Assembly: GCA_050516505.1 (NCBI GenBank)
Contig: CP191518.1
Span: 744,001-808,000, forward strand
Direction: 5' to 3'
DNA: 64,000 nucleotides
Origin: Scandinavium ludwigii_A
Lineage (GTDB): Bacteria; Pseudomonadota; Gammaproteobacteria; Enterobacterales; Enterobacteriaceae
How positions within the stretch are numbered: the stretch's first letter is position 1; every line of letters starts with the position of its first letter. Under the pieces are notes generated by a model. That model had not been told where the DNA came from. It saw only the letters and a list, made by a program, of their open reading frames with translations, and ran no database searches. Made by a program: the position numbers and the translations under genes. Of the stretch, positions 17,392 through 26,733 are shown piece after piece.

Positions 17392-18825
17392 TTAAAGATT
17401 CTCGCCGTTACTGGCAATCACTTCTTTGTACCAGTTAAAGCTCTTCTTACGCGAACGCGCCATATCGCCAGTACCGTCATCATGCTTGTTCACATAGATG
17501 AAGCCGTAGCGTTTGCTGTACTGGCCGGTGGTGAAGGAGACGCAATCAATACAGCCCCACGGGGTGTAGCCCATCAGGTCTACGCCGTCGTGCGTCACCG
17601 CTTTCATCATCTCTTCTACGTGCGCCCGCAGATAATCAATGCGGTAATCATCATTAATGCTGCCGTCTGCCTCAACGTTGTCATACGCGCCAAAACCGTT
17701 TTCAACGATGAACAGCGGCTTCTGATAACGCTCGTACAGCTCACACATCGCATAACGCAGGCCAACCGGGTCAATCTGCCAGCCCCAGTCGGAGGCTTTA
17801 ACGTGCGGGTTCGGCACGCTGCCTTCGAAGCCGGAAATCGCATCGCCGCTGCCACCTTCTGCTTTTACCGCGTTGGTCATGTAGTAGCTGAAACCGAGGT
17901 ACGCGCAGGTGCCATCGCGCAGGATCTCCGCATCGCCGTCTTCCATGGCAATGTTAAACCCACGACGTTCCCATTCATTGAGAACATAGGTCGGGTAATA
18001 TCCGCGCAGCTGCACGTCGGTGAAGACGTAGCGCTCACGCATCGATTCCTGGGCAAACATCATGTCTTCCGGCTTGCAGGAGAACGGATACAGCGGCACC
18101 ATCGCCAGCATGCACCCCACCTGCATTTCCGGATTAATTTCACGAGCCGCTTTAACCGCCAGTGCGCTGGCAACGAACTGGTGATGCAACACTTGATACA
18201 TCACCTCTTCCGGGTTGTCGTGCTCGGTATACACCACGCCGGAGCAGCAGTAGCCGAACAGCGGCGCACGCCAGTTACGCTGGTTGTTGATTTCGTTGAA
18301 GGTCATCCAGTATTTGACCTTGCTCTTATAGCGCTCGAACACCACTTCGGAAAAACGCACAAAGAAATCAACCACTTTACGGTTAGTCCAGCCGCCGTAT
18401 TCCTGCACCAGATGCAGCGGCATCTCGAAGTGGGAAAGGGTGATTACCGGTTCGATGTTGTATTTGAGCAACTCGTCGAACATGTCGTCGTAGAATTTCA
18501 GCCCTTCTTCATTCGGCTGAGTCTCGTCACCTTTCGGGAAGATTCGGGTCCAGGCAATCGAGGTGCGGAAGCATTTGAAGCCCATTTCAGCGAACAGCTT
18601 AATGTCTTCTTTGTAGTGGTCATAGAATTCAACGGCTTCGTGGTTTGGGTAGTATTTACCCGGCTCAACCTGGTCGGTAATTTCGCGAGGCACGCCGTGT
18701 GCGCCGCCGGTCAGCACGTCGCAAATGCTCGGGCCTTTACCGCCTTTGTTCCAGCCGCCTTCAACCTGGTGCGCCGCCACTGCGCCACCCCATAAAAAGT
18801 CTTTAGGTAAGGTTAATTTTTTCAT
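17392..18825 (-). CDS. bglA: 6-phospho-beta-glucosidase BglA (GH1)
   Basis: Glycoside hydrolase family 1 enzyme that hydrolyses phosphorylated aryl and alkyl beta-glucosides after PTS uptake. 477 residues from ATG 18825 (MKKLTLPKDFLWGG), close to E. coli BglA (479). The acid/base Glu is in YWMTFNEINNQ and the nucleophile Glu in PLFIVENGFGAYD. In-frame ATGs at 18834 and 18840 are possible, but GGGA sits 9 bases before 18825. The RpiR-type gene upstream is a likely regulator. Confidence 0.96.
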   Translation of the reverse strand: MKKLTLPKDFLWGGAVAAHQVEGGWNKGGKGPSICDVLTGGAHGVPREITDQVEPGKYYPNHEAVEFYDHYKEDIKLFAEMGFKCFRTSIAWTRIFPKGDETQPNEEGLKFYDDMFDELLKYNIEPVITLSHFEMPLHLVQEYGGWTNRKVVDFFVRFSEVVFERYKSKVKYWMTFNEINNQRNWRAPLFGYCCSGVVYTEHDNPEEVMYQVLHHQFVASALAVKAAREINPEMQVGCMLAMVPLYPFSCKPEDMMFAQESMRERYVFTDVQLRGYYPTYVLNEWERRGFNIAMEDGDAEILRDGTCAYLGFSYYMTNAVKAEGGSGDAISGFEGSVPNPHVKASDWGWQIDPVGLRYAMCELYERYQKPLFIVENGFGAYDNVEADGSINDDYRIDYLRAHVEEMMKAVTHDGVDLMGYTPWGCIDCVSFTTGQYSKRYGFIYVNKHDDGTGDMARSRKKSFNWYKEVIASNGENL

Positions 18826-18944
18826 CGTTGTCATTCCCATGATATTGCATCTTGAGAATGAGTCTAACAAAGGGGAGTTAAATGTCACGATATAACAAAT
18901 TCAGCGTTAGGTAATTTGTTACATCCAAAAAACAGGGCGTTTTT

Positions 18945-19691
18945 TTATGTCAGTTTTTTCGCCAGTTTACGTCCTAACGTTTCAAGAATATAAATAACCG
19001 GTATTTGCGTTGTAATATCGTAGACGCCACCAATGCGGATCGGCGATATATGCCAGGAGAGATTAAAATCGGCAAGCTTGGCCAGTCGCGAGTGCTCGTG
19101 GCTGGTGATTGAGAGCACTTTACAGCGGTGAAGGCTGAACTGGCCGGCAAAACGCAGGATCTCTTCGGTCTCACCGGAAACGGAAAGCACAATTGCCAGC
19201 GCGTTTTTGGCCATGTCATTGGTGACCGGGAAATAAGGGTCGTCGATATGATTACTGAATTTTCCGACGTTAGAGAAAAAACGCGCGCCATATTTAGCTA
19301 ATGCGCCAGACGTTCCCGCGCCAACAAATATAATACGTTCCGAAGCAAGAATAATATCCACGGCTTCATCAATGAGTTTATCAAAGTCCTCATTATTGAC
19401 GCTTTTGAAAAAACTGATAATTTCACTGGCTGCAAACTGACTTTGCTGCGGTTCGTCTTGTTCCAGATACAGTTTAAAACGCACCCGAAATTCGGAATAG
19501 CCTTCGCAGTTTAGCTTGCGGCAGAAGCGCAGCACGGTCGTCGTGGAGACGCCCGCCACATCGGCCAATTCGCGAATCGTCATATACATGACTTTGTCAC
19601 GATTTTTAATGACATACTGATAGACCATCATCTCAAGATTGTTGAGACTTGCGATGGCGGCGTGGGAGAAAAGACTCACGTTGGCAGGCAC
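18945..19691 (-). CDS. RpiR/MurR-family transcriptional regulator
   Basis: 248 residues: an N-terminal RpiR helix-turn-helix (REL ADVAGVSTTTVLRFCRKLNCEGYSEFR, about residues 40-75) and a C-terminal SIS sugar-phosphate-isomerase-like domain (IIFVGAGTSGALAKYGARFFSNVG, IVLSVSGETEEILRF). The family senses sugar phosphates. It lies immediately upstream of bglA in the same direction with ~120 bp between, so control of bglA is likely but not shown. Its start is only 32 bp from the divergent yqfB start, so the promoters must overlap. Confidence 0.88.
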   Translation of the reverse strand: MPANVSLFSHAAIASLNNLEMMVYQYVIKNRDKVMYMTIRELADVAGVSTTTVLRFCRKLNCEGYSEFRVRFKLYLEQDEPQQSQFAASEIISFFKSVNNEDFDKLIDEAVDIILASERIIFVGAGTSGALAKYGARFFSNVGKFSNHIDDPYFPVTNDMAKNALAIVLSVSGETEEILRFAGQFSLHRCKVLSITSHEHSRLAKLADFNLSWHISPIRIGGVYDITTQIPVIYILETLGRKLAKKLT

Positions 19692-19723
19692 TCATCCGGC
19701 AAATTCAATACAGGAATCATAAC

Positions 19724-20035
19724 ATGGCCCCGAACGACATCACTTTTTTTCAACGCTTTCAGGAAGACATTCTGGCCGGGCGTAAGACCATCACCATCCG
19801 GGACGCCAGCGAATCGCACTTCAAAACTGATGACGTTCTGCGCGTTGGGCGCTTTGAAGATGACGGCTATTTTTGCACAATCAAAGTGACCGCCACCTCG
19901 GAAGTCACCCTCGATTTAATGACTGAGCAACACGCACAGCAGGAGAACATGACGCTACCTGAGTTGAAAGCGGTTATAGCGGAAATCTACCCCGACCAGC
20001 AGCAGTTTTATGTCATTGAATTTCAGTGTGTATAA
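19724..20035 (+). CDS. yqfB: N4-acetylcytidine amidohydrolase (ASCH domain)
   Basis: 103 residues, the E. coli YqfB length, nearly all one ASCH domain. The E. coli enzyme hydrolyses N4-acetylcytidine to cytidine and acetate; the conserved Lys in GRKTITIRD and the Thr/Glu in the same fold form the active site. ATG 19724 is chosen from the family start (MxPNDITFFQRF); the longer frame overlaps the RpiR gene. Confidence 0.94.
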   Translation: MAPNDITFFQRFQEDILAGRKTITIRDASESHFKTDDVLRVGRFEDDGYFCTIKVTATSEVTLDLMTEQHAQQENMTLPELKAVIAEIYPDQQQFYVIEFQCV

Positions 20036-20196
20036 TTTTTAGGAAACATCTGTGCGCTGAAAATACTTCTTAACATAATGATTTTTATTGTGTTGTTAAA
20101 GAGTGTCTTTTTATTTTAGCTGACAGGTGTTCACTGGAATCATTCTCAGATAGGCTAGTGATGCGTTAACGTATTTTTATCCTCTCGGAGTACCAC

Positions 20197-20856
20197 ATGG
20201 TCAGTAAGCCATTAATGACGCAGGGATATTCACTGGCGGAGGAAATCGCCAATAGCATTAGCCACGGAATCGGGTTGGTGTTCGGGATTGTCGGTCTGGT
20301 GTTGCTTCTGGTGCAAGCCGTGGATGCCAACGCCAGCGCAACGGCGATTGCCAGCTACAGTCTTTATGGCGGCAGCATGATCCTGCTGTTTCTCGCGTCC
20401 ACGCTGTACCACGCCGTTCCGCATCAGCACGCCAAACTCTGGCTGAAGAAATTCGACCACTGCGCGATTTATCTGTTGATTGCCGGGACCTACACGCCGT
20501 TTCTTCTGGTAGGGCTCGATTCAGGGCTAGCGCGCGGATTAATGGTCGTTATCTGGAGCCTGGCGCTGCTCGGCATTCTGTTCAAACTGACGATCGCGCA
20601 CCGCTTTAAAGTGCTGTCGCTGGTGACTTATCTGACGATGGGTTGGCTGTCGCTGATTGTGGTGTATCAACTGGCGGTGAAGCTGTCAGCGGGTTGCGTC
20701 ACGCTGCTGGCTGCAGGCGGGGTGGTTTATACCCTCGGGGTGATTTTCTACGTCTGCAAGCGCATTCCCTACAATCACGCCATCTGGCATGGCTTTGTCC
20801 TGGGGGGCAGCGTCTGCCATTTTCTGGCAATTTATCTCTACGTCGGGAAAGTGTGA
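20197..20856 (+). CDS. trhA: Hemolysin III / PAQR-family membrane protein TrhA
   Basis: 219 residues with seven hydrophobic segments, the E. coli YqfA (TrhA) length. Family hallmarks are EEIANSISHGIG near the N-terminus, STLYHAVPHQHAKLWLKKFDHCAIYLLIAGTYTP and the C-terminal HAIWHGFVLGGSVCHF; the histidines would form the PAQR metal site. In E. coli TrhA affects membrane lipid homeostasis with YqiJ/YqfB-independent effects not fully defined. GGAG six bases before the ATG supports the start. Confidence 0.93.
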   Translation: MVSKPLMTQGYSLAEEIANSISHGIGLVFGIVGLVLLLVQAVDANASATAIASYSLYGGSMILLFLASTLYHAVPHQHAKLWLKKFDHCAIYLLIAGTYTPFLLVGLDSGLARGLMVVIWSLALLGILFKLTIAHRFKVLSLVTYLTMGWLSLIVVYQLAVKLSAGCVTLLAAGGVVYTLGVIFYVCKRIPYNHAIWHGFVLGGSVCHFLAIYLYVGKV

Positions 20857-20870
20857 GCCGAACACAGGCG

Positions 20871-20913
20871 AAAAAAAACCTGATCGTCAGCCGTATACGG
20901 ACTTACGATCAGG
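20871..20913 (-). terminator. Leftward rho-independent terminator for the desaturase operon
   Basis: Arms CCTGATCGT (20879-20887) and ACGATCAGG (20905-20913), 9 bp. On the minus strand the hairpin is followed by eight U residues (AAAAAAAA at 20871-20878). It lies between the convergent trhA and desaturase genes and may also terminate trhA weakly. Confidence 0.75.
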
Positions 20914-21009
20914 CGGTCAATGACCATTAACAACACCAGGGGATAATGCCCGCCGCCGTGCGGCCGAGGGCATCATTTCGAACCTTCCGCCTGCGGACAG
21001 GCAAAAGGA

Positions 21010-22167
21010 TTAATTCAGTCGATACGCCAGATGCTCAAGCTCAACTTCTGGCTGCTCACTCAGCGAACTGAGCACATAATCCAGGGCGTTGTGCAGGCCC
21101 CAAACATCGATATAGTCGTAGCGTTCTTCTGCTACCAACTTCTGCGCATGCTGCTCACGCAGACGGGCATAGTCGTACCACTGACGCACGCTGCCATAAC
21201 GATGGTGCCAGTCGTGACACACCAGCGAGCCCTGCACAAACAGCATCCGACACGGCAGATGAAAGAACAGATGCATTGCCGTCCACTTGCTCCAGCTGCC
21301 CCAGTACTTCACGCTAAAATTCGGCGGGCATTTCGACCCGCAAAAACGTGCCAGGCAGTTGTTGATATGGCTGTCGCGAACCGATTCACCCTCTTTTCGC
21401 ACTCGCCACACGTGCTCCGTCAGCAGGTGAATAAGCGATGCCATCTGATAAAGCACCACGAACGGCAGGACCAGAATCAGCACCGTGGCATGCGCGCCCA
21501 GGAAATAGCTCAATGTACCGAGGGCTGCGAACCATGCCAGCGTCATCATCAGACGATAAACCGGTACGCCGACGAGGTTTGATTTCAGCCGGCCGTAGAA
21601 AAATATCAGATGGAATTTTGGGCTTAACAGCGTCAGCAACAGGCGGTTATACATCGCTGTTTTGGTTTTCCCGGGCGTAAAGCCAAGCTGATAAATCGCG
21701 GCCAGGTCTTTATCATCAAAGGTCGAGAATTCACGGCCGTGATGTTCATAAACATGAAACTGACGATAAGATTCATACGGCTGCACAATAAACAGTGTGG
21801 AAAGGGTCTCGCACAGAACCTTATTCACCTTCTGTGATTTATACAGATGCCCGTGAACGCCGTGATGAATAATGGTTGCCACGATATAGCGCGCCCCGGA
21901 TGTCGAAAAGAGCGCTCCCAGCAGCCAGCACAAAACCTGTAAAGCAGCATTCTCAATTTTCATCACCGATAAGGTGGTCAGTGCAACGCCAATCACCACC
22001 CAACTCAGCGACCACATCACCCTTTCTGTCGAATTGCTCTGCCACAAGGCCTTTCGCTCAGGCAATTCTTTTCCCGTTAGCCACGTCCACACTCCCTGAA
22101 AAGGCAATACTTCGTACGATCGCCTTATATCCGTTGATGGGTGATATCCTTTTACTGGACGGTGCAT
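21010..22167 (-). CDS. Membrane fatty-acid desaturase family protein
   Basis: 385 residues with several membrane segments and the three His boxes of the di-iron desaturase/hydroxylase superfamily: HHGVHGH at 101-107, HVYEHH at 138-143 and HDWHH at 318-322. Members introduce double bonds or hydroxyls into lipids with oxygen. E. coli has no such enzyme; its unsaturated fatty acids come from FabA/FabB. The gene begins 18 bp after azlD, so it is probably in one operon with azlC-azlD. The substrate is unknown. Confidence 0.85.
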   Translation of the reverse strand: MHRPVKGYHPSTDIRRSYEVLPFQGVWTWLTGKELPERKALWQSNSTERVMWSLSWVVIGVALTTLSVMKIENAALQVLCWLLGALFSTSGARYIVATIIHHGVHGHLYKSQKVNKVLCETLSTLFIVQPYESYRQFHVYEHHGREFSTFDDKDLAAIYQLGFTPGKTKTAMYNRLLLTLLSPKFHLIFFYGRLKSNLVGVPVYRLMMTLAWFAALGTLSYFLGAHATVLILVLPFVVLYQMASLIHLLTEHVWRVRKEGESVRDSHINNCLARFCGSKCPPNFSVKYWGSWSKWTAMHLFFHLPCRMLFVQGSLVCHDWHHRYGSVRQWYDYARLREQHAQKLVAEERYDYIDVWGLHNALDYVLSSLSEQPEVELEHLAYRLN

Positions 22168-22185
22168 AATTGCTCCTGTTGTGAC

Positions 22186-22500
22186 TCACTGTAGAAAATG
22201 GTTTATGAGATAAAACACGGCCAGACTTAATAAAACGGCGGTAACAATATTGCGAACGAGCAACGAAATGATCACGCTGAAAATAGCCCCCAGAAAATAA
22301 GGGTTGAGCGGAAACTCCCTCACCACACCGTGATCCATCAAAATAATCGGGCCACAAATAGCCGTCAGCAAACACGGCGCGGAATACTTTAAGGCTTTAT
22401 TAATGACACCCGGTATTTTCAGCGGCACATTCGGTTCAAGAAATACGTAGCGATTGAAAAAGACGATAGACGCCAGGGTCAGAATCAGGATCCAGCTCAT
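22186..22500 (-). CDS. azlD: AzlD-family branched-chain amino acid export subunit
   Basis: 104 residues with four hydrophobic segments, the size and pattern of AzlD/YgaH. The ATG at 22500 immediately follows the azlC TAA, so the pair is coupled. AzlD is the small partner of AzlC; such pairs export branched-chain or related amino acids. Confidence 0.85.
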   Translation of the reverse strand: MSWILILTLASIVFFNRYVFLEPNVPLKIPGVINKALKYSAPCLLTAICGPIILMDHGVVREFPLNPYFLGAIFSVIISLLVRNIVTAVLLSLAVFYLINHFLQ

Positions 22501-23232
22501 TTATTGCTCCTTGGCGATGGCGGAAATAACGACCGCAGAGAACATGCCGCACAACCCCGCCACCACGATGGCACCTTCAAACTGGTAGTAGCTCAGCAGC
22601 ATCGACAGCACCAATGAGATAGCCACGCCCGCCAGGGTACTGATTTTTTTGATCATCGGGACCACGATGGTAATAAAGGTGGCGACGATGGAATAATCCA
22701 GATGATATTTGTCGAGGTCCGGCACCGACGATGCCATGACGATGCCCATAAAGCTGAAGATATTCCACGACACATAAAACGTCAGCCCGGCACCTATCAT
22801 ATATCCCGGCGTTAATTCCGTGCGTTTGTCTTTTGTTTCGCTCAGGGCAAATAATTCGTCGGTTAATAAAAAGCCGATCGGCAGACGTAATTTCGTTTTC
22901 AGGCAGGACACAAATTCCCGCAGCGTCAGGCCATAAATAAAGTGCTGAGAAGTGATAAAAAAGACCGACACGATGATGGTTAACACGCTGGCACCGGTCA
23001 TGGTCAGGCCCAGCGTCACCAGTTGCGCGGCTCCGGCGAAGATAATTGCCGACATACCAATGCTTTGCCAGAACGACAATCCTGCCTGAATCGCCATCGA
23101 ACCGGCGAGGATACCCCAAGGGATAACCGACACACACAGCGGTAGCATTTCTATCGCGCCGCGCATGAACGATGAACGGGGTGAGCTTTGCAGTTCATTA
23201 TATGCGCTGGATTCAGCGATGGCTTTTCTCAT
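22501..23232 (-). CDS. azlC: AzlC-family branched-chain amino acid exporter, large subunit
   Basis: 243 residues from ATG 23232. AzlC/YgaZ signature segments include LPLCVSVIPWGILAGSMA near residue 30, IIFAGAAQLV near 65 and FFITSQHFIYGLTLREFV near 95; several TM helices follow. A TTG four codons upstream is in frame but less likely. It is first in the azlC-azlD-desaturase operon and lies 78 bp downstream of an AraC-type regulator in the same direction. Confidence 0.88.
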   Translation of the reverse strand: MRKAIAESSAYNELQSSPRSSFMRGAIEMLPLCVSVIPWGILAGSMAIQAGLSFWQSIGMSAIIFAGAAQLVTLGLTMTGASVLTIIVSVFFITSQHFIYGLTLREFVSCLKTKLRLPIGFLLTDELFALSETKDKRTELTPGYMIGAGLTFYVSWNIFSFMGIVMASSVPDLDKYHLDYSIVATFITIVVPMIKKISTLAGVAISLVLSMLLSYYQFEGAIVVAGLCGMFSAVVISAIAKEQ

Positions 23233-23322
23233 GGGACACGTCAACTGGCTTTACGAACATGCCGTTAACGCTATAGAACCAACGAAGCAGAGTATTGAAC
23301 GTTATTGCTTAAACGAGAAGGG

Positions 23323-24147
23323 TCAGGCTTTGATGAATTCGCCCGGCGTAAGGCCGATGGAGTTTTTAAAATGGCGGTGGAAATGGCTCTGATCGGTGAA
23401 ACCGCAGATGATAGACGTATCGAGAATGGTTAACCCCTGGCGCAGCAGTGTGCGGGCTTTACGCAGACGGGCTTGTACCAGATAGGCATGCGGAGTCATT
23501 CCAGTGATGACTTTGAATTGCCTGAGAAAATGCCAGTGGCTGAGACCAGCGAGTTCCGCCAGCCGGGTCAACGTATGGTCCTCTTCCGGGCAGCTGTCCA
23601 TGAAATCTTTCGCCCGTAGAATGCGCTGAGTCGCGGCCGGAAGTTCAAGCGGTGCCTTACGGGTACGGCTATAGCGCACACTGAGCAGCGTCAAGGAAGA
23701 GAGCAGCAGGGTCTCTTTCAGCAGATTATTGCCTTCTTTATCGAGCATGCTGAAGGTCAGCAGGAGTTGCTCTGAAAGGCCGGGATCGTGAATAACCGCA
23801 TCGGGAAACCACGGGATGAAATCCTTGCCGTCCGGTACCTGGCGAAGAATGTTATTCAGCATATCCGGGTGCGGATAAATAGCCCGATACGCCCAGCCGT
23901 GCTCGAGCTCAGAGCTGCCGGTATGCACATCGTCGGCGTTAACGATGATGATATCTCCGCGCGGCGCAACGTGCTCAGCGCCGGAACGGTAAAAGCGCTG
24001 CGCACCCTGATCGATAACGCCGATGCAGAAGGTGTCATGCACATGCCGCGCAAAGCGCTGTTTGTAATAGCGCGCTTGCAGCATATCGATTCCACCCAGC
24101 GCGTCGATACGGTGGAAGTGAGTTTGTTCTTTGTTTTTCAACGACAT
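23323..24147 (-). CDS. AraC-family regulator with N-terminal cupin domain
   Basis: 274 residues. The N-terminal half is a cupin-like sensor (RHVHDTFCIGVIDQGAQRFYRSG, residues ~33-55), the C-terminal ~100 residues carry two AraC helix-turn-helices (LTRLAELAGLSHWHFLRQFKVITGMTPHAYLVQ and TSIICGFTDQSHFHRHFKNSIGLTPGEF). GGAGGAG four bases before the ATG fixes the start. It directly precedes azlCD, the usual target of this AraC subgroup, so regulation of amino-acid export is inferred. Confidence 0.88.
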   Translation of the reverse strand: MSLKNKEQTHFHRIDALGGIDMLQARYYKQRFARHVHDTFCIGVIDQGAQRFYRSGAEHVAPRGDIIIVNADDVHTGSSELEHGWAYRAIYPHPDMLNNILRQVPDGKDFIPWFPDAVIHDPGLSEQLLLTFSMLDKEGNNLLKETLLLSSLTLLSVRYSRTRKAPLELPAATQRILRAKDFMDSCPEEDHTLTRLAELAGLSHWHFLRQFKVITGMTPHAYLVQARLRKARTLLRQGLTILDTSIICGFTDQSHFHRHFKNSIGLTPGEFIKA

Positions 24148-24217
24148 GTCACTCCTCCGCGGCTGTTTTGTATAAAATTGCTGTCGTCAGACCGAATTAA
24201 ACCCGACGACAGGGTCG

Positions 24218-25201
24218 TCAGGCTTCTTCGAGTGAGTAGGGCAACGGTTCAATGTGCAGCGAGCCCGTATCATCACGCACGCGGAACACGCTGTCAGGCT
24301 CCATATCGTTGTTCATCACCACCTGAACACGCACGCTGCCGTCATCAAGCTGAACGGCAGCCAGCACGGTGCCCGTCCGACGCCAATTTTCACCCATCTG
24401 TAGCTCAAGGTCTTCACCGGCTTCAGGTACCCGGCTGGCACTTCCCGCCAGCGACCACAGCGCACGCTTGTTAGCGCCGCGGAATTTCGCCCGGGCCACC
24501 ATTTCCTGACCGGTATAGCAGCCTTTCTTAAAGCTGATGCCGCCAAGTGCCTGAATATTTGTGGCTTGTGGAATAAACTGCGCGCTGTTTACCGTGTCGA
24601 TTACCGGCAGACCGGCTTCAATATTCAGTGCCAGCCATTGCTGGCTGTTGTTCAGTGCTGCTTCGCCACGCAGTGCGTCGGTTACGCGCTGGGCCGTTTC
24701 TTCACTGACAACCAGCAGGAAACGCTCGGCTGGATATTCCAGCCACAGCAGGGTGCTGTCACCGTCGCGAACGGTATGGTTTTCGTTATCGGGAAGCGTA
24801 GCAAAGATATTCGCCAGCGCCGCGCGTGCCTGGAAACCGGCCACGCCGAGCAGCACACGGCTATCGTCAGCGGCAATGCTCACTTTCGAGAACACCGCGT
24901 ATTTCTTCAGCTCGGTGAGCTGTGCGTCACGCAGATTACGACGTTCAATCCAGGCGAAGCCTTCCGGTTCGCGGAACAGACGCATATTGCTCCACATCTT
25001 GCCTTTAGGATCACAATGCGCCACCAGCAAATGCTGGTGTTCGGTCAATTGTGCAACATCTGCCGTCACCTGGCCCTGCAAATAGCTTTCGCCGTCTTTA
25101 CCGGTAAGGGTCGCCAGTGCCCAGTCATCGAGGGTCATCAGCGTTAACGGCAAACGTGCAGAAGAAGTGGGCTGGCGTGGAGGAAAAGGAGTAAAAGCCA
25201 T
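24218..25201 (-). CDS. ygfZ: Folate-binding tRNA-modifying/Fe-S protein YgfZ
   Basis: 327 residues (E. coli 326). The signature KGCYTGQEMVARAKFRG has its conserved Cys at residue 228, as in E. coli. The protein binds tetrahydrofolate, is related in fold to GcvT, and supports Fe-S enzymes such as MiaB. It is divergent from sdhE with 247 bp between starts, as in E. coli. Confidence 0.95.
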   Translation of the reverse strand: MAFTPFPPRQPTSSARLPLTLMTLDDWALATLTGKDGESYLQGQVTADVAQLTEHQHLLVAHCDPKGKMWSNMRLFREPEGFAWIERRNLRDAQLTELKKYAVFSKVSIAADDSRVLLGVAGFQARAALANIFATLPDNENHTVRDGDSTLLWLEYPAERFLLVVSEETAQRVTDALRGEAALNNSQQWLALNIEAGLPVIDTVNSAQFIPQATNIQALGGISFKKGCYTGQEMVARAKFRGANKRALWSLAGSASRVPEAGEDLELQMGENWRRTGTVLAAVQLDDGSVRVQVVMNNDMEPDSVFRVRDDTGSLHIEPLPYSLEEA

Positions 25202-25448
25202 AGTCGTGTCCTGAATAACTTAACGCAGTGTTAATGACTCATGGTAAAAGAGCTATTGCGCATTGCAAGCCCTTTCCGAAGTCGATTTGTGCCATTATTC
25301 TGTTTTACGAGGCGGCGTGGAAAATAATGTAATGCCTTGCATTTAGTAAGGTATTTCTCTGAAACAGCGTCGCAATGAACAATATTGCTGTAATGTAAGT
25401 GAATAAAACGCGTTAAACTACTTAGTATCGATATTCAGGAAGGACAAC

Positions 25449-25715
25449 ATGGACATCAACAATAAGGCCCGAATCCACTGGGCGTGCCGTCGGGGAATGC
25501 GCGAGCTCGATATTTCCATCATGCCGTTTTTTGAGTATGAGTACGACACACTGAGCGACAGCGATAAAGCGCTGTTTATTCGTCTTCTGGAATGCGACGA
25601 CCCGGATTTGTTTAACTGGCTGATGAATCATGGCAAGCCAGCGGATGCGGAAATGCAACGGATGGTGCAACTTATCCAAACACGGAATCGGGAACGTGGT
25701 CCTGTGGCAATCTGA
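25449..25715 (+). CDS. sdhE: FAD assembly factor SdhE
   Basis: 88 residues, the E. coli length. SdhE promotes covalent flavinylation of SdhA and FrdA. The conserved RRGMRELD (residues 14-21, with the RGxxE motif) is intact. GGAAGGA before the ATG supports the start. It overlaps ygfX by 20 bp. Confidence 0.96.
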   Translation: MDINNKARIHWACRRGMRELDISIMPFFEYEYDTLSDSDKALFIRLLECDDPDLFNWLMNHGKPADAEMQRMVQLIQTRNRERGPVAI

Positions 25716-26106
25716 TCTACGCGTCTCATGGCGCGCGCAATGGGTCTCTTTATTACTCCACGGTCTGGTGGCGGCTTTTATTTTGCTGATGCCCTGGCCG
25801 TTGAGCTATACGCCGTTATGGCTGCTGTTACTGTCACTGGTGGTGTTCGACTGCGTACGCAGCCAGCGGCGGATTAACGGCACTCAGGGAGAAATAAAGC
25901 TGCTGATGGATTCTCGTCTGCGCTGGCAAAACCAGGAGTGGGACCTGCTGGGTACGCCCTGGGTGCTAAACAGCGGCATGATGCTGCGCTTGCGACGGAT
26001 TGATGGGCGTAAGAAAGCACACCTGTGGTTGGCGGCAGATAGCATGGATGCGGGAGAGTGGCGGGATTTGCGCCGGACTATTTTACAACAGCCCGCGCAA
26101 CAATAA
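25696..26106 (+). CDS. ygfX: Inner-membrane protein YgfX (CptA)
   Basis: 136 residues from a GTG at 25696, which aligns with the E. coli start (x-VLWQSDLRVSWRAQW). Two TM segments (about residues 15-50) precede a cytoplasmic tail. In E. coli, YgfX binds SdhE and was reported as a toxin acting on FtsZ and MreB; that role is disputed. The 20-bp overlap with sdhE indicates translational coupling. It is convergent with fldB, eight bases away. Confidence 0.92.
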   Translation: MVLWQSDLRVSWRAQWVSLLLHGLVAAFILLMPWPLSYTPLWLLLLSLVVFDCVRSQRRINGTQGEIKLLMDSRLRWQNQEWDLLGTPWVLNSGMMLRLRRIDGRKKAHLWLAADSMDAGEWRDLRRTILQQPAQQ

Positions 26107-26113
26107 CGTCAAA

Positions 26114-26635
26114 TCAGGAGAATTGTTCGGCCATTTCGCCGAGGATCTGTTCGCACCAGGTTTGTAGGCGCTCGTCGCTCAGGTCGTATTGATTCGTTTC
26201 ATCCAGCGCAAGGCCGACAAACAGTTGGCCGTCAGCAATGACCGGTTTTGGGCTGGTGAACTCATATCCTTCCGTCGGCCAGTAGCCGATGAACTTTACC
26301 GCTTTGCTGATGAGCTTGTCATGCAACATGCCTAACGCATCAAGGAACCACTCACCGTAGCCGAGCTGGTCACCCATGCCGTACATCGCGACAATTTTGC
26401 CGTCCAGATTCAGGTTATCCAGCTGTTCCCAGACGGCTTCCCAGTCTTCCTGAATCTCACCAAAATCCCAGGTCGGAATACCGAGGATCAGAACGTCGTA
26501 CTGTTCCATCAGTGAAGGAGAATCATCCTTCAGATTATGCAACGTCACCAGCTCTGCGCCGATAATGTCGCGGATCTTCTCCGCTGCCATTTCGGTATAA
26601 CAGGTACTGGAACCGTAAAAGAGGCCAATTTTCAT
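26114..26635 (-). CDS. fldB: Flavodoxin FldB
   Basis: 173 residues, the E. coli length. The FMN phosphate loop is GSSTCYTEMAA (residues ~8-18) and the isoalloxazine loops are PTWDFGEIQEDW and YGMGDQLGYGEWF. FldB is the minor, SoxRS-induced flavodoxin of E. coli. It is divergent from xerD. Confidence 0.95.
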   Translation of the reverse strand: MKIGLFYGSSTCYTEMAAEKIRDIIGAELVTLHNLKDDSPSLMEQYDVLILGIPTWDFGEIQEDWEAVWEQLDNLNLDGKIVAMYGMGDQLGYGEWFLDALGMLHDKLISKAVKFIGYWPTEGYEFTSPKPVIADGQLFVGLALDETNQYDLSDERLQTWCEQILGEMAEQFS

Positions 26636-26733
26636 CGCGAAAACTCTCAGTGCTTGCTATGACTTTGCGCTAGTGTATCAGAAAGGCGTCGCCTTAAGGC
26701 ATAATGAGCCGGACTGCACCCACAGGAGGCTAC

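Noticed and set aside
17386..18795. A 469-codon open frame on the plus strand
   Set aside because: It is antisense to bglA over its full length, has no motif, and reads as the frame produced by GC-biased codons of that gene.
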